In this document: one piece after another, positions 27,664 through 36,740 of the stretch
Layout of the letters: each line of letters begins with the position of its first letter
Position numbering within the stretch: position 1 is the stretch's first letter
NCBI RefSeq assembly: GCF_001469955.1
Contig: NZ_LOPU01000004.1
Coordinates: 1 to 64,000, forward strand
Length of the DNA stretch: 64,000 nucleotides
Source of the DNA: Haloprofundus marisrubri
GTDB taxonomy: Archaea > Halobacteriota > Halobacteria > Halobacteriales > Haloferacaceae
Reading direction: 5' to 3'
Notes under the pieces: model-generated
Database searches by the model: none
Seen by the model: only the letters and a program-made list of their open reading frames with translations
What the model was told of the DNA's origin: nothing
Translations under genes and position numbers: made by a program

Positions 27664-28977
27664 TCACTCCCAGTTGTGCAATGCATCAAGGAATACGTCT
27701 TCGACGTCTTCTTTCGTCACCGGTCGGGGATTACACCGGAGGAGTCGCTGTTGACTCTCGACGGTACTTTCTGCCAGTTCTCCAACGTCATCGGCAGTGA
27801 TTCCAGCGAGTTCGTCGAGGCCGCTCGGAAGAACATTGAGATCGCGCTGGAGACTGACAAACTCATCGCGTGCCTTCTCAGCGGCTTCGCGCGTGCCCAT
27901 CCCCGAGGTATTGGCACCGAGCATCTTCGCCACCTCTGCGAATCGCGGCGGGTCACTGGCGACGTTGTAGCCAAGCGTGCTCGCAGGAGTAAGCGCGGCA
28001 ATCGTTTCGCCATGATAGGTGTGGTAGTTATTTCCAACCGGATATGCCATCGCGTGTGCGAGACTCGCCCCAGCAGTAAGCCCGGCGATTGCCCCGAACA
28101 GCGCCCCCTTCAGCATCGCCTCTCGAGCTTCGATATCGTCGCCATTGTTGACAACCCGACGAACGTTCGAAGAAAGTAGCTCAATCGCCTTTTCGCTGAA
28201 CATCTCGGTGAAACCCGTCCGACCAGCGTAGACGGGACGGTCAGCCGGGTCTTCGGGGCGGAGCAAGTCATCGTACCGATGAGTCGTGTACCCCTCGATT
28301 GCATGACCGAGCGCATCCATCGCAGTCTTCGCCGTGAGATCTGGTGGGAGAGTTGTGGTGAGCGTCGGGTCAAGCACCGCAGCGTCAGCACGGACGTGGG
28401 GGCTCGAAATTCCCTCTTTGATATTCTTCTCTGGGACAGAGAGAATCGCTACAGGAGAAATCTCCGAACCAGTCCCTGCAGTCGTCGGCAGAAGGACGAG
28501 CGGGGCTCCAGACTCGGTGAGCGCCTCGCCAGCGCCGGTCGGCGCAGCAACGTAGTCGAGGAGCTCGCCTCCGTTTGCGACGACGGCCCGGGTCGCCTTC
28601 GCGGTGTCCATAGAACTGCCGCCACCGAGTCCGAGGTAGAAGTCGTACCCGTTTTGGCCCATCTCCTCACGGACGAAACTGATGCATTGTTCGACGGCGC
28701 CGATGCTGGGTTCTCGCTCGACGTCATCAAAAACGTCGACGTCGAATCCATCTTCTTCCAGTTCCTCTGCGACCCGGTCGACGTGACCCAGTGAAACGAG
28801 GTCCTCGTCGGTGATTATCAAGCCCCGCTCGTCGCCTCCAGCCCCGATCTGGTTGAGCTGATAGCTGAGTTCGCTTGCTGCGCCGGCACCAACACGGATT
28901 GCGGGCATCTGCACTTCCCAGACAGTCTCTGGCGAGAGTTCGTGTGGGTCCGCAGAGACAGAGCGTTTGTAGCTCAC
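27664..28977 (-). CDS. Iron-containing alcohol dehydrogenase
   Basis: A 437-aa group III dehydrogenase starting at GTG 28977, which overlaps the stop of the lactonase-like gene (GTGA). Motifs include the nucleotide-binding GLGGGSSMDTAK, TTAGTGSEISP, the metal site region DALGHAIEGY and HAMAYPVG with HTYHGE. It oxidises an alcohol or reduces an aldehyde or ketone with NAD(P). The tight coupling with a lactone hydrolase suggests a shared hydroxy-acid or lactone pathway; this is inference. Confidence 0.9.
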   Translation of the reverse strand: MSYKRSVSADPHELSPETVWEVQMPAIRVGAGAASELSYQLNQIGAGGDERGLIITDEDLVSLGHVDRVAEELEEDGFDVDVFDDVEREPSIGAVEQCISFVREEMGQNGYDFYLGLGGGSSMDTAKATRAVVANGGELLDYVAAPTGAGEALTESGAPLVLLPTTAGTGSEISPVAILSVPEKNIKEGISSPHVRADAAVLDPTLTTTLPPDLTAKTAMDALGHAIEGYTTHRYDDLLRPEDPADRPVYAGRTGFTEMFSEKAIELLSSNVRRVVNNGDDIEAREAMLKGALFGAIAGLTAGASLAHAMAYPVGNNYHTYHGETIAALTPASTLGYNVASDPPRFAEVAKMLGANTSGMGTREAAEKARDEFVSLQRDLNVLPSGLDELAGITADDVGELAESTVESQQRLLRCNPRPVTKEDVEDVFLDALHNWE

Positions 28978-29780
28978 AGTCCCCACCCCGGCTGGATTTC
29001 TTCGAACTGCGCTGGATCGTGACCGAAGACGACCTCCGCGTCGTGGCGCCTCTCTAGGTCGTGAATTCGATTCATGCTCTCTGCCCATTCCGTCTTCCCC
29101 CAGACAAGAGGACCGCCGAGAGGCGTCCCGTTCTCGTAGTTTTCGTCCATATACGCTTGGTCGCCTGTGAACACGATTGTCCCATCATCGTCGAGGTGGA
29201 TCATGGAGCCGGTCAGTCCTGGCGTGTGGCCCGGGAACCGAACGAATTCTAAGTCGGTGAAGTGTTCCTCACGGTCGCGGTGAAGTACCTGCCAGTTGAG
29301 GTCGTGATCGAAGTCTTCGAGGACGTACGCGCTGCTACCCTCGTCGGTCTTCGCGCTGTAGTACGCAAACTTCAACTCTTCTTCGTGGACATACACCGGC
29401 GTATCAGTACCGGCGAAGAATTCGAGCCCACCGGCGTGGTCGAGATGGAGATGGCTTTGAAACACTGCATCGATATCGTCGATTGAATAGCCCGCCGCCT
29501 CCAAGTCGTCGTCGAGTCGGTGTTCACTGGCATCGTGCGGATAGAATGCCTGAACAAGTCCTTCGGGCCAATACCCGTCGGCCGCATCGTGGTGGGACCC
29601 GGTGTCCCAGAGGATTGTCGCCTCGGGATGGTCGATGACGAGGTTCCACACTGGGATTTCTCCGTACTCCGTGTCTGGGTTCGGCTCGTCGTGAGATCCG
29701 ATCGTATTCGCTTCCATCATGTAGTTCATGTCGCAGTACAATCCACCACGGTCGATAACGTGTACTTCTGCGTCTACCAT
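28974..29780 (-). CDS. Metallo-beta-lactamase-fold lactonase (AHL-lactonase-like)
   Basis: A 268-aa protein when started at 29780 (MVDAEVHVIDRG). It has the metal motif SHLHLDHAGG, a second histidine in FPGHTPG, Asp in TGDQ and a late histidine in FGHD, in the order found in N-acyl-homoserine lactonases of the AttM/AiiA group. Members also open other lactones. It is the first gene of a two-gene unit with the iron alcohol dehydrogenase. Whether it acts on signals or on sugar or fatty lactones cannot be told. Confidence 0.85.
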   Translation of the reverse strand: MVDAEVHVIDRGGLYCDMNYMMEANTIGSHDEPNPDTEYGEIPVWNLVIDHPEATILWDTGSHHDAADGYWPEGLVQAFYPHDASEHRLDDDLEAAGYSIDDIDAVFQSHLHLDHAGGLEFFAGTDTPVYVHEEELKFAYYSAKTDEGSSAYVLEDFDHDLNWQVLHRDREEHFTDLEFVRFPGHTPGLTGSMIHLDDDGTIVFTGDQAYMDENYENGTPLGGPLVWGKTEWAESMNRIHDLERRHDAEVVFGHDPAQFEEIQPGWGL

Positions 29781-30079
29781 ACCACAACATTGACTCCGGA
29801 TTGACATAGTAGTTAGTGAGGAACTGACTTGTTATCTTCCTGAGCTGGTGTTCGACCGTTGAGCGAGTGATGCGGTCGTGAACTGCCTCGGGGTCAAGTC
29901 CCGAGGCACTCGCCTTGTTTTCTCTGTAGAAAATTCTGCCAATGAATCGCATATTTTCGTAGGTGCTGGACGCACAGCGCGAATGTACCAACCCCGACCC
30001 GTTTCCGAGACGCTGGTGAGAATTGAAGACGGATTGATCACACCGCAGATTTCAAGCGAGCGTCTTGGGATGCAGTAAC

Positions 30080-31231
30080 ATGAGCAAAGTTGACTCGGAA
30101 AGCAAGTTCGACTACGACGTACTCGTCGTCGGTGTCGGAGGTATGGGAAGCGCCGCAACGCACCACCTTGCCGCACGAGGGGTCGACGTCCTCGGGCTCG
30201 AACGATACGACGTTCCACACGCGATGGGGTCGTCACACGGTGTGACCCGAATCATCCGAAAAGCGTACCACGAGCATCCTGATTATGTACCGTTGCTCAA
30301 CCGGGCGTACGAACTCTGGGACGATCTCGAAGCACAACACGACCAAGCATTGCTCCACACACATGGGTCACTCGCCCTCGGTCGTCCCGATTCAGAGACC
30401 GTCACTGGGGCCCAAGAGGCGTGCCAGACCCACAGTCTCGAATACGAACGGTTGGATGCAGCCGAAATCAACAAGCGATTCCCGGGATTCGACCTTCCAG
30501 ATGATTTCGTGGGGATCTACCAACCGGAGGGTGGCTTTCTGTGGTCAGAGCAGTGCATCGTCGCTCAAGTCAACGCAACCCATCGCAAGGGCGGGACGAT
30601 TCACGCTCGCGAGCGAGTGACCGAGTGGGAAGCCACCGATGAGTCGGTACGCGTCGTAACGGATCGAGATACCTACACGGCCAAGAAGTTAGTTATCGCT
30701 GCAGGAGCGTGGGCGCCAAAGGTGCTGCCTGAACTCGCTGACGTACTTCAGCCCCAGCGGCAAGTGCTGGGCTGGTTCCAGCCAGCGGCTCCTGTAAACT
30801 TCCGGCCGGAGTCGATGCCAGTCTATGTCGTCGAACGCGACGAGGATGACCTCTACTACGGCTTCCCGCAGTTCCACGTACCAGGTGTGAAAGTCGGGAA
30901 ACACTATCACTTTGGAGAGGACGTCGACCCAGACGAGATGGCACGCGAACCTCAAGACGAGGACGAAGTCGCTCTTCGAGAGTGGTTGGATCACGGCCTT
31001 CCGAGTGCAAATGGGCCACCGATGGCACTGTCGACCTGCTTGTACACGAATACGCCCGATAAGGAATTCATAATCGACCACCACCCTACGTATGACAACG
31101 TCATCGTCGCCTGTGGGTTCAGTGGACACGGATTCAAATTTTCGAGTGTCGTCGGAGAGATTCTTGCCGACTTAGCAATCAACGACGAGACCGACCATCC
31201 GATAGAGCGGTTCGCGGCCGACCGATTTTAA
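30080..31231 (+). CDS. Sarcosine oxidase/N-methyltryptophan oxidase-like flavoprotein
   Basis: A 383-aa FAD oxidoreductase of the monomeric sarcosine oxidase family. The dinucleotide fold is VLVVGVGGMGSAA near residue 15, followed by SSHGVTRIIRKAY. Cys320 in STCLYTNTPD is the residue that carries covalent FAD in this family, and IIDHHP with GHGFKF completes the C-terminal signature. It would demethylate or oxidise a secondary amine, giving peroxide and formaldehyde. The ATG at 30080 is preferred over an upstream TTG. Confidence 0.88.
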   Translation: MSKVDSESKFDYDVLVVGVGGMGSAATHHLAARGVDVLGLERYDVPHAMGSSHGVTRIIRKAYHEHPDYVPLLNRAYELWDDLEAQHDQALLHTHGSLALGRPDSETVTGAQEACQTHSLEYERLDAAEINKRFPGFDLPDDFVGIYQPEGGFLWSEQCIVAQVNATHRKGGTIHARERVTEWEATDESVRVVTDRDTYTAKKLVIAAGAWAPKVLPELADVLQPQRQVLGWFQPAAPVNFRPESMPVYVVERDEDDLYYGFPQFHVPGVKVGKHYHFGEDVDPDEMAREPQDEDEVALREWLDHGLPSANGPPMALSTCLYTNTPDKEFIIDHHPTYDNVIVACGFSGHGFKFSSVVGEILADLAINDETDHPIERFAADRF

Positions 31232-31367
31232 AACGGTGCAAGCAGAATTCCCTGGGTACGGTGACCCAAGGGGTGAATGCGACAATCGCTCGAGTTCGGC
31301 CACCGATTGCTCCTTTGCTCTACCTTGTTCAGTTCGGTAGTGGAGGGCCATTCCCGCAACCTCTAAG

Positions 31368-31385
31368 TCATTATCGCAGTAATGA
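31368..31385. promoter_or_regulatory. Inverted repeat before the DUF234 ATPase
   Basis: TCATTA (31368-31373) and TAATGA (31380-31385) are inverted around six bases and end 11 bases before the ATPase start codon. Its place at the initiation region suggests an operator. It does not match the tandem repeats upstream of the second ATPase at 46397-46425. Confidence 0.4.
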
Positions 31386-31396
31386 TTATGTAGAGT

Positions 31397-32803
31397 ATGA
31401 CCTTTTACAACCGGGTTGAGGAACTCAACGCACTCGCGTCAGCGTTTGAGTCTCCAAACGCTGATTTTGTTGTTGTCTACGGACGACGCCGCGTCGGCAA
31501 GACGGAGTTGGTCAAAGAGTTCTGTAACGAACGGCCACACATCTACTTCCTTGCCGCACAAGAAGCCGAAAATCGGCAACGCGAAAAGTTCGTCGAGCAA
31601 ATCGCGAACTACTTCGACGACCGCGTTCCACGAATCGACGGCTGGGACGACGCCTTCGGGTACCTCGCAGAGAAACTCCATACCGAAGACCTGGTGGTCG
31701 TTATCGACGAATTCCCGTATCTCATCTCCGAGAACGACTCGATTCCATCATACCTCCAAGGATTCTTCGACGAACACCTCCAAGAGACAGATTCGATGCT
31801 GATCCTCTGTGGTTCCAGCGTCAGCACGATGGAATCAGAAGTACTCGGCCACGAAAGTCCGTTATACGGCCGCCGTACCGCACAACTTGACGTGCAGCCC
31901 TTCTCGTTCAAACAGGCACGAGAGGTCATCGGTTACGATGCCGTGGATGCAGTCCGTTCGTACGCGATTACCGGTGGGACCCCAATGTATCTCACACTCT
32001 TTGACTACAGACAGTCACTCCGAGAGAACGTCCAGTCACAGGTGTTGTCACCGACAGCTGTGTTGTACAACGAACCAGAGTTCCTGCTTCGAACAGAGCT
32101 TCGCAGTCCAGCCAGATATATGAGTATTCTCGAGGCAATTGCGCTCGGGCATACAACGCCAAACGAGATCTCAGGGGCGACTGGCATAAACTCAGGCCCG
32201 CTCTCGAAATACTTGCAGACCCTTCGCCGACTGCGACTCATCGAGCGGGAAGTCCCCGTGACTGCGTCGGGGAAGAAGTCAAAGCGATCACGGTACGGGG
32301 TTGCAGACGAGTTCCTCCGATTCTGGTTTCGATACGTTGAGCCGAATCGCTCAAGTATCGAAGAAGCGCCTGCGATCGTCTATGACGGAACGATTGCACC
32401 AGATCTTCCAACTCACGTCGCAACCACATTCGAGAGTGTGTGTCAGGAAGTCGTCTGGGAAGCAATTCGACGTGGTGAGTTCGAACCGTATTCGGAGGTT
32501 GGACGGTGGTGGTACAAAGAAGACGAAATCGATATCGTTGGACTTGCGCCAAACAAGGATCGGATACTGCTTGCTGAATGTAAGTGGACGTCAGAACCTG
32601 TCGGAGACGCACTTGTTGAGAGTTTACGTGCGAAAGCAGAGAACGTCCGCTGGGGACAAAGTGATCGGGAAGAACGATTCGCACTGTTTTCGAAGAGTGG
32701 CTTCGTTGAGAATCTCGAAGAAGATCTTCCCGAAACGTGGTCGCTATTCACACTCGAAGATATCGACACCATGTTTTCTCCCGAACAGGACTCGCACCCG
32801 TAA
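31397..32803 (+). CDS. AAA ATPase with DUF234-type nuclease-like tail
   Basis: A 468-aa archaeal ATPase. Walker A is GRRRVGKT (residues 29-36), Walker B is VVVIDEFPYL near residue 101, and a winged helix follows near 250-300. The C-terminal part has DEIDIVGL followed by LLAECKW (residues about 376-395), a PD-(D/E)xK-like pattern typical of the DUF234 tail. The family is common in archaea and often scattered near mobile elements; its role is not known. A paralogue lies at 44965-46353. Confidence 0.88.
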   Translation: MTFYNRVEELNALASAFESPNADFVVVYGRRRVGKTELVKEFCNERPHIYFLAAQEAENRQREKFVEQIANYFDDRVPRIDGWDDAFGYLAEKLHTEDLVVVIDEFPYLISENDSIPSYLQGFFDEHLQETDSMLILCGSSVSTMESEVLGHESPLYGRRTAQLDVQPFSFKQAREVIGYDAVDAVRSYAITGGTPMYLTLFDYRQSLRENVQSQVLSPTAVLYNEPEFLLRTELRSPARYMSILEAIALGHTTPNEISGATGINSGPLSKYLQTLRRLRLIEREVPVTASGKKSKRSRYGVADEFLRFWFRYVEPNRSSIEEAPAIVYDGTIAPDLPTHVATTFESVCQEVVWEAIRRGEFEPYSEVGRWWYKEDEIDIVGLAPNKDRILLAECKWTSEPVGDALVESLRAKAENVRWGQSDREERFALFSKSGFVENLEEDLPETWSLFTLEDIDTMFSPEQDSHP

Positions 32804-32835
32804 TTCCGACGATTGTTGTTCGGGTCTCTCTCACG

Positions 32836-32864
32836 TGACATCCTCCCACGACTTCAGTCGTGGG
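32836..32864 (-). repeat. Solo right end of IS1341-type element
   Basis: TGACATCCTCC followed by the stem-loop 32845-32864 (CCCACGACTTCAGTCGTGGG). It matches the right-end signature at 16195 and 33073 but no tnpB follows. It now forms the end of the winged-helix gene fragment. Confidence 0.65.
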
Positions 32865-33075
32865 TGGATAACTCATCACTGCCATCTTCATCAAGACGGA
32901 GCGATTCCCTAACCGATTCTGGAAGCGATGGACGGGGAGCCGCCATGTGGCGGTCAATCTTCTCAGTCGTTCGCGTTTTCTTGATGACGGCCCGAGCGAT
33001 CGGCACCCCACGCAGGTAATTGAACTCCCCCAGCACCTCAATCCCGTATTCAGTCGGGCCGTAGAACTTCCGTGA
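32854..33075 (-). pseudogene. C-terminal fragment of a haloarchaeal winged-helix regulator
   Basis: About 73 codons resembling the C-terminal part of haloarchaeal winged-helix proteins (RKFYGPTEYGIEVL, FNYLRGVPIARA, APRPSLPESVRESL). The frame begins exactly where the TnpB element right end stops (GATGTCA then CGG) and its last codons run into a second right end at 32864. The DNA-binding N-terminal part is missing. It is a host gene cut on both sides by element ends. Confidence 0.6.
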
Positions 33076-33141
33076 CATCCTCCCCGTCGTAAACGACGGG
33101 GCTTCCCCAACACGGGGACTCAGGCCGAGTGCCTGAAGATT

Positions 33142-34389
33142 TCAGTCCTGATACGTCGTGAGAGTCATTTGCGCTGGTGCGCTCGTCTCACGGTGGACTG
33201 TGGCGGTGTCACAACCGCTCCCGTCCTGTGGCGAGTCATCGTCTGCTTGTTTCCACGGCAGACTCTCTCCCCACGGGTCTACGCGACGTGCGATGTTCGC
33301 ACTCGCGTTAATATCCGCTTGGAACGTCGAAACGTGGCACTCCGGGTTCTTACACTTGAACTCGGCTTGTCGAGGTCGATACCCGATGTGTTTGCACGAG
33401 TGGCATGTCTTCGAGGTATACTGCGGGTGAACGTACCGAATCGGAATACTCGCGTCCTTCGCCTTGTCCTCGATACGCCCCTGTAAGCGAGCGAACGCCC
33501 ACGAGTGCAGGCGTCGGTTCATGTACTTCCCGTAGTCCAAAGACTCGCGGATGTACGCCAAGTTCTCCATCACAATCACAGGATTCTCGAACTGGTTGGC
33601 GTACTCCACTGACTCACGAGATGCCTTCTCGATAATGTCAGTGAGTCGGTTCTGGTAGTACGAGAAGCGTTCTTCGACGCGCCACTCAGAAGCGTCTCGC
33701 TCTTGGAGTCGCTTGAGCGTCGTGAACATCTCTTTGCGGATTCGCTTGGCTTCTTTCCCGTTGAGTAACAGTGGTTTGGTGGGAATGTCGTGTTGGAGGG
33801 CACAGCCCGCGACCAACATCGACTCGCCAATATCGAATCCAACCCGAGTCGGGTTCTCAGGTAGTTCGGAGGTGTCCTTGATTTCGTATTCGACGGTAAC
33901 GTGGAGCGTCCACGTCGTCCGGTGTTTCTGCAAGCGAAGTTCGCCCACTTTGGTACTCGACTCGTCATCAAGCATTTCGTCCCACAATTCTTGCTGGTCT
34001 GGATTCAGCCGGAGTGGTATCCAGAAGTTGGTTCCGCGACCGGGTTGCGGAACGTTCCAGCAGATTTCGTACTCACGCGAAGTGTCGCGGTCGAACTTCC
34101 CGGCTCGATTCACGAATCGGAGCGGGTGTTCGTCGCCCACCTCTTTGGCGTTGTACGTGTTGTGGAGTTTCGGGACGTAGGATTTGAGGGCGTCTTTGGC
34201 TTGGTACGGTAGGTTGTACGGTGTCACCACGTCGTTCGTGGCGCTCATCGTCGTGCAACCGTTGTTGAACGCCTCGTGGAGTGCCTCTCGGTACTCAGTG
34301 AGGGTTTGCTGGAGGCGGTGCTCTTTGCACCGCGTTGGTGGTGCGAGCGTGGCTTCCAGCGTCTTGTTCGCGGTTGCAGACACAGTCAT
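33142..34389 (-). CDS. tnpB: TnpB RNA-guided nuclease
   Basis: A 415-aa TnpB starting at 34389 (MTVSATANKTLEA). All three RuvC motifs are intact: GFDIGES (Asp), VMENLAY (Glu) and QADINAS (Asp), together with the CHSC ... CKNPEC zinc ribbon. In its last 142 residues it differs from the copy at 2-442 at only a few positions. A longer upstream frame overlaps the promoter and is not real. It is divergent from the small gene at 34438. Confidence 0.93.
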   Translation of the reverse strand: MTVSATANKTLEATLAPPTRCKEHRLQQTLTEYREALHEAFNNGCTTMSATNDVVTPYNLPYQAKDALKSYVPKLHNTYNAKEVGDEHPLRFVNRAGKFDRDTSREYEICWNVPQPGRGTNFWIPLRLNPDQQELWDEMLDDESSTKVGELRLQKHRTTWTLHVTVEYEIKDTSELPENPTRVGFDIGESMLVAGCALQHDIPTKPLLLNGKEAKRIRKEMFTTLKRLQERDASEWRVEERFSYYQNRLTDIIEKASRESVEYANQFENPVIVMENLAYIRESLDYGKYMNRRLHSWAFARLQGRIEDKAKDASIPIRYVHPQYTSKTCHSCKHIGYRPRQAEFKCKNPECHVSTFQADINASANIARRVDPWGESLPWKQADDDSPQDGSGCDTATVHRETSAPAQMTLTTYQD

Positions 34390-34437
34390 CTGTACGAATA
34401 AGGCACACTTAAACATAACTAATACGTAACACTGAGT

Positions 34438-34584
34438 ATGACGAAGTACGTAAAAATCGAGTTCGATAACGAGGAGCAGTACGAGTCGTTGAAAGAGACG
34501 AAAGACCACTACGGGTTTACGTGGAAAGGGATGTTACTGAAGGCGCAACGAACGTTGGAGTCCCAAGCGAGCGACGAAGAGTAG
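34438..34584 (+). CDS. Small protein paired with TnpB
   Basis: A 48-aa protein (MTKYVKIEFDNEEQY ... FTWKGMLL) homologous to the 45-aa protein at 17638. Both lie between tnpB and the left end, in opposite orientation to tnpB. The conserved IEFD strand and TWKG turn suggest a small ribbon-helix-helix-like fold. It is too short for most gene finders. A role as regulator or RNA partner of TnpB is inferred from the conserved pairing. Confidence 0.75.
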   Translation: MTKYVKIEFDNEEQYESLKETKDHYGFTWKGMLLKAQRTLESQASDEE

Positions 34585-34646
34585 TTGTTCAGCAAGTGTC
34601 GGATTCCCTCCCGGCCTAAAGGCCGGGATTCCCTCCTTGTAGAAAG

Positions 34647-35399
34647 ATGGAAACCGTACCGGAAAACATCCATGAGACCGAGGAATTCATCCTGACCGAC
34701 ATCCTCCACGGCATCGAACTTGACCCACAGGAAAGTCTGTCACTTCTCAGCTACATGCAGGAGCGCCACGAACACCTGTTCGGCCCGTTCACCACATACT
34801 TCGTGCTCGGGAGTTACGAACGACCATTCAAATACCGGTTGGAGCTCGCGCTAAGCGAACTCAACAGTCGCCTCCACGCCTACGCATATCTGTTAGCCCC
34901 GCAGCCCGACCCAGACCTGCCTGAGCGACTCCCTGCCCTCAAAATCAAGTTCTACCTACATGCGATCTACGCAGATGCAATCCCGCTTATTTTAGAACAC
35001 AACACAGGCGGTGCGTTAGCCGAATTCGGTCGTGCCGACCACCCAGTGCTCCTCGAACGGACCTACGTGTTTCCCCGTGGGTATAAGTCGCACTACGACG
35101 GTTCAGTTGACTCGCTCGATGCAGTTCACGCTCGGGGTATCGAATTGGCGTACCAAGCTGACGGAGAAAACGCATTGTGTGATGCGTTGGAGCAGCTCAT
35201 TGAGGAAGCCGAAGACAATGGAATCTCCGTGACGACGGCTGATCTTACAGCATATATCGAACAAGAACTCGGTGGCCGGCTTGTCCCATCGTATAGTGGC
35301 GTACTCACAGACGGGATCAAACACTACGAACAACTCGGGCAGTGCTTTTCGTGGGCGACAGAAGAGGACCTTCGAACCAGTCTCACCAACGTACCATGA
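34647..35399 (+). CDS. Hypothetical acidic helical protein
   Basis: A 250-aa protein of unknown function. It is acidic and mostly helical, with no signal or membrane segment; a conserved-looking feature is ERTYVFPRGYKSH near residue 135. Its ATG lies only eight bases beyond the element left end, so the natural promoter, and possibly an N-terminal part, may have been replaced by the insertion. Codon use is haloarchaeal. No domain is recognised. Confidence 0.65.
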   Translation: METVPENIHETEEFILTDILHGIELDPQESLSLLSYMQERHEHLFGPFTTYFVLGSYERPFKYRLELALSELNSRLHAYAYLLAPQPDPDLPERLPALKIKFYLHAIYADAIPLILEHNTGGALAEFGRADHPVLLERTYVFPRGYKSHYDGSVDSLDAVHARGIELAYQADGENALCDALEQLIEEAEDNGISVTTADLTAYIEQELGGRLVPSYSGVLTDGIKHYEQLGQCFSWATEEDLRTSLTNVP

Positions 35400-35638
35400 C
35401 TCTACGAAGTGTGTAGAGATAGGATTTCAACAGAGCCTCGTACACCGGAATCATTGTCCGAATGAGGGGATCGACGTCGAGTAACAAGTCCAACTCGCCC
35501 AGTCTGCCCTCTGCTGTGGCATCGATTGTTTGATTCTTTGGTGATCCGCACGTTCCTCGCCAAGTACCATTTGTAATAAACCCTGGACTATGGTCTGCCA
35601 CACACTTACCGTTGATTCACTCAGTAGTGTATTCGTCA

Positions 35639-36613
35639 ATGGAGTACACGACACTGGGTAACACAGGCATGGAGGTTAGTCGGCTCGCGCTCGGTTGCAT
35701 GAGTTTCGGGACGAGCGACTGGCGTGACTGGGTGCTAGATGAAGAGGCGAGTCTCAAGGTGATCGAACGCGCCATTGACCTTGGGATCAACTTCTTCGAC
35801 AACGCGAATCTCTACTCGCTCGGTGAGTCCGAACGCGTACTTGGCAAAGCACTCGACGGACGGCGGGACGAAATGGTGGTCACGACGAAATGCTACTATC
35901 AGATGGATGAGGACAATCCACACACGAGTGGTCTGTCGCGGAAAGCCATCGAGCAGGAACTAGACGCCTCGCTCGAACGGCTGGGGATGGATACTGTGGA
36001 CATTTTCATGGCTCATCGATGGGACTATCATACGCCGATTGACGTCACGCTTCAGGCATTCGACGATGCGATCCGTCGCGGGAAAGCTCGCTATACTGGT
36101 GCAAGTTCGATGTGGACACATCAGTTTGCCGAGGCGCTCCACACGAGCGAGCGAGAGAACTTAGAGCGTTTTGAGGTCATGCAAAACCACTATAATCTTC
36201 TGTATCGGGAGGAAGAGCGCGAGATGTACCCGCTCACCGAACAGAAGGATATCGGTGTGATGACGTACAGCCCGCTCGCCCGTGGGAACCTCGCAATGCC
36301 GTTCTCTCAGTTCGAAGATACAGTCCGTGGAACGAGTGATCCGTGGGCAAATGACTACCCTTACCGGCAGAAAGGCGGGACAGAAATCAACGCTCGGGTG
36401 CAAGAACTGGCCGAGGAGAAGGGTGTGACAATGGCCCAAATTAGCCTCGCGTGGTTGCTTCATCAGGACCACGTAGACGTGCCCATCATCGGTTGCCAGA
36501 CCGTCGAACACGTTGAGCAGTCGGTTGCAGCGCTCGACATCGACCTCTCAGAGACCGAGCAGGAGTATCTCGAAGCTCCTTATGAACCTCATCCGGTTGC
36601 TGGCCACAAATGA
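35639..36613 (+). CDS. Aldo/keto reductase, Tas/YajO type
   Basis: A 324-aa reductase starting at ATG 35639 (MEYTTLGNTGMEVSRLALG). Catalytic residues are visible as Asp in FFDNANLY with Tyr, Lys in VTTKCYY, and His in MAHRWD. The C-terminal cofactor loop IIGCQTVEHVEQS is typical of NADPH binding. It belongs to a different subgroup from the one at 18099. The substrate is unknown; downstream lies an element relic. Confidence 0.9.
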   Translation: MEYTTLGNTGMEVSRLALGCMSFGTSDWRDWVLDEEASLKVIERAIDLGINFFDNANLYSLGESERVLGKALDGRRDEMVVTTKCYYQMDEDNPHTSGLSRKAIEQELDASLERLGMDTVDIFMAHRWDYHTPIDVTLQAFDDAIRRGKARYTGASSMWTHQFAEALHTSERENLERFEVMQNHYNLLYREEEREMYPLTEQKDIGVMTYSPLARGNLAMPFSQFEDTVRGTSDPWANDYPYRQKGGTEINARVQELAEEKGVTMAQISLAWLLHQDHVDVPIIGCQTVEHVEQSVAALDIDLSETEQEYLEAPYEPHPVAGHK

Positions 36614-36626
36614 GCCACTGAACCAT

Positions 36627-36710
36627 TGACATCCTCCACGCGCCTGAAGGCACGGGAATTCCACGGCACCGCACCGCTGAGATAAATCCGACACTATGTG
36701 CGGGCATAGA
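36627..36710. repeat. Relic of IS1341-type ends
   Basis: TGACATCCTCCACGCGCC at 36627 matches the right-end tip, with an imperfect stem at 36638-36655. About 40 bases later ATCCGACACT matches, inverted, the sequence just inside the left ends at 17803 and 34597. The whole is under 90 bases, so this is an internally deleted, MITE-like copy. Confidence 0.55.
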
Positions 36711-36740
36711 AGGTAACCAACTGGTGCGTAATAATCCAGT

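Larger units (their letters stand above)
33073..34639 (-). mobile_element. Complete IS1341-type element
   Basis: Right end from 33073 (TGACATCCTCC with stem-loop 33082-33101 and two further hairpins to about 33140), tnpB, divergent small gene, and left end with stem-loop 34610-34627 followed by CTCCTTG at 34633-34639. It is the best-preserved copy of the family partly seen at 1-511. The right end probably gives an omega-RNA whose guide is the sequence just left of 33073. Confidence 0.82.

Noticed and set aside
35383-35520. Minus-strand frame ending in a plausible helix (LDLLLDVDPLIRTMIP)
   Set aside because: Codon choice looks gene-like but there is no start, no family match and only about 45 residues; possibly a gene remnant, not supportable.
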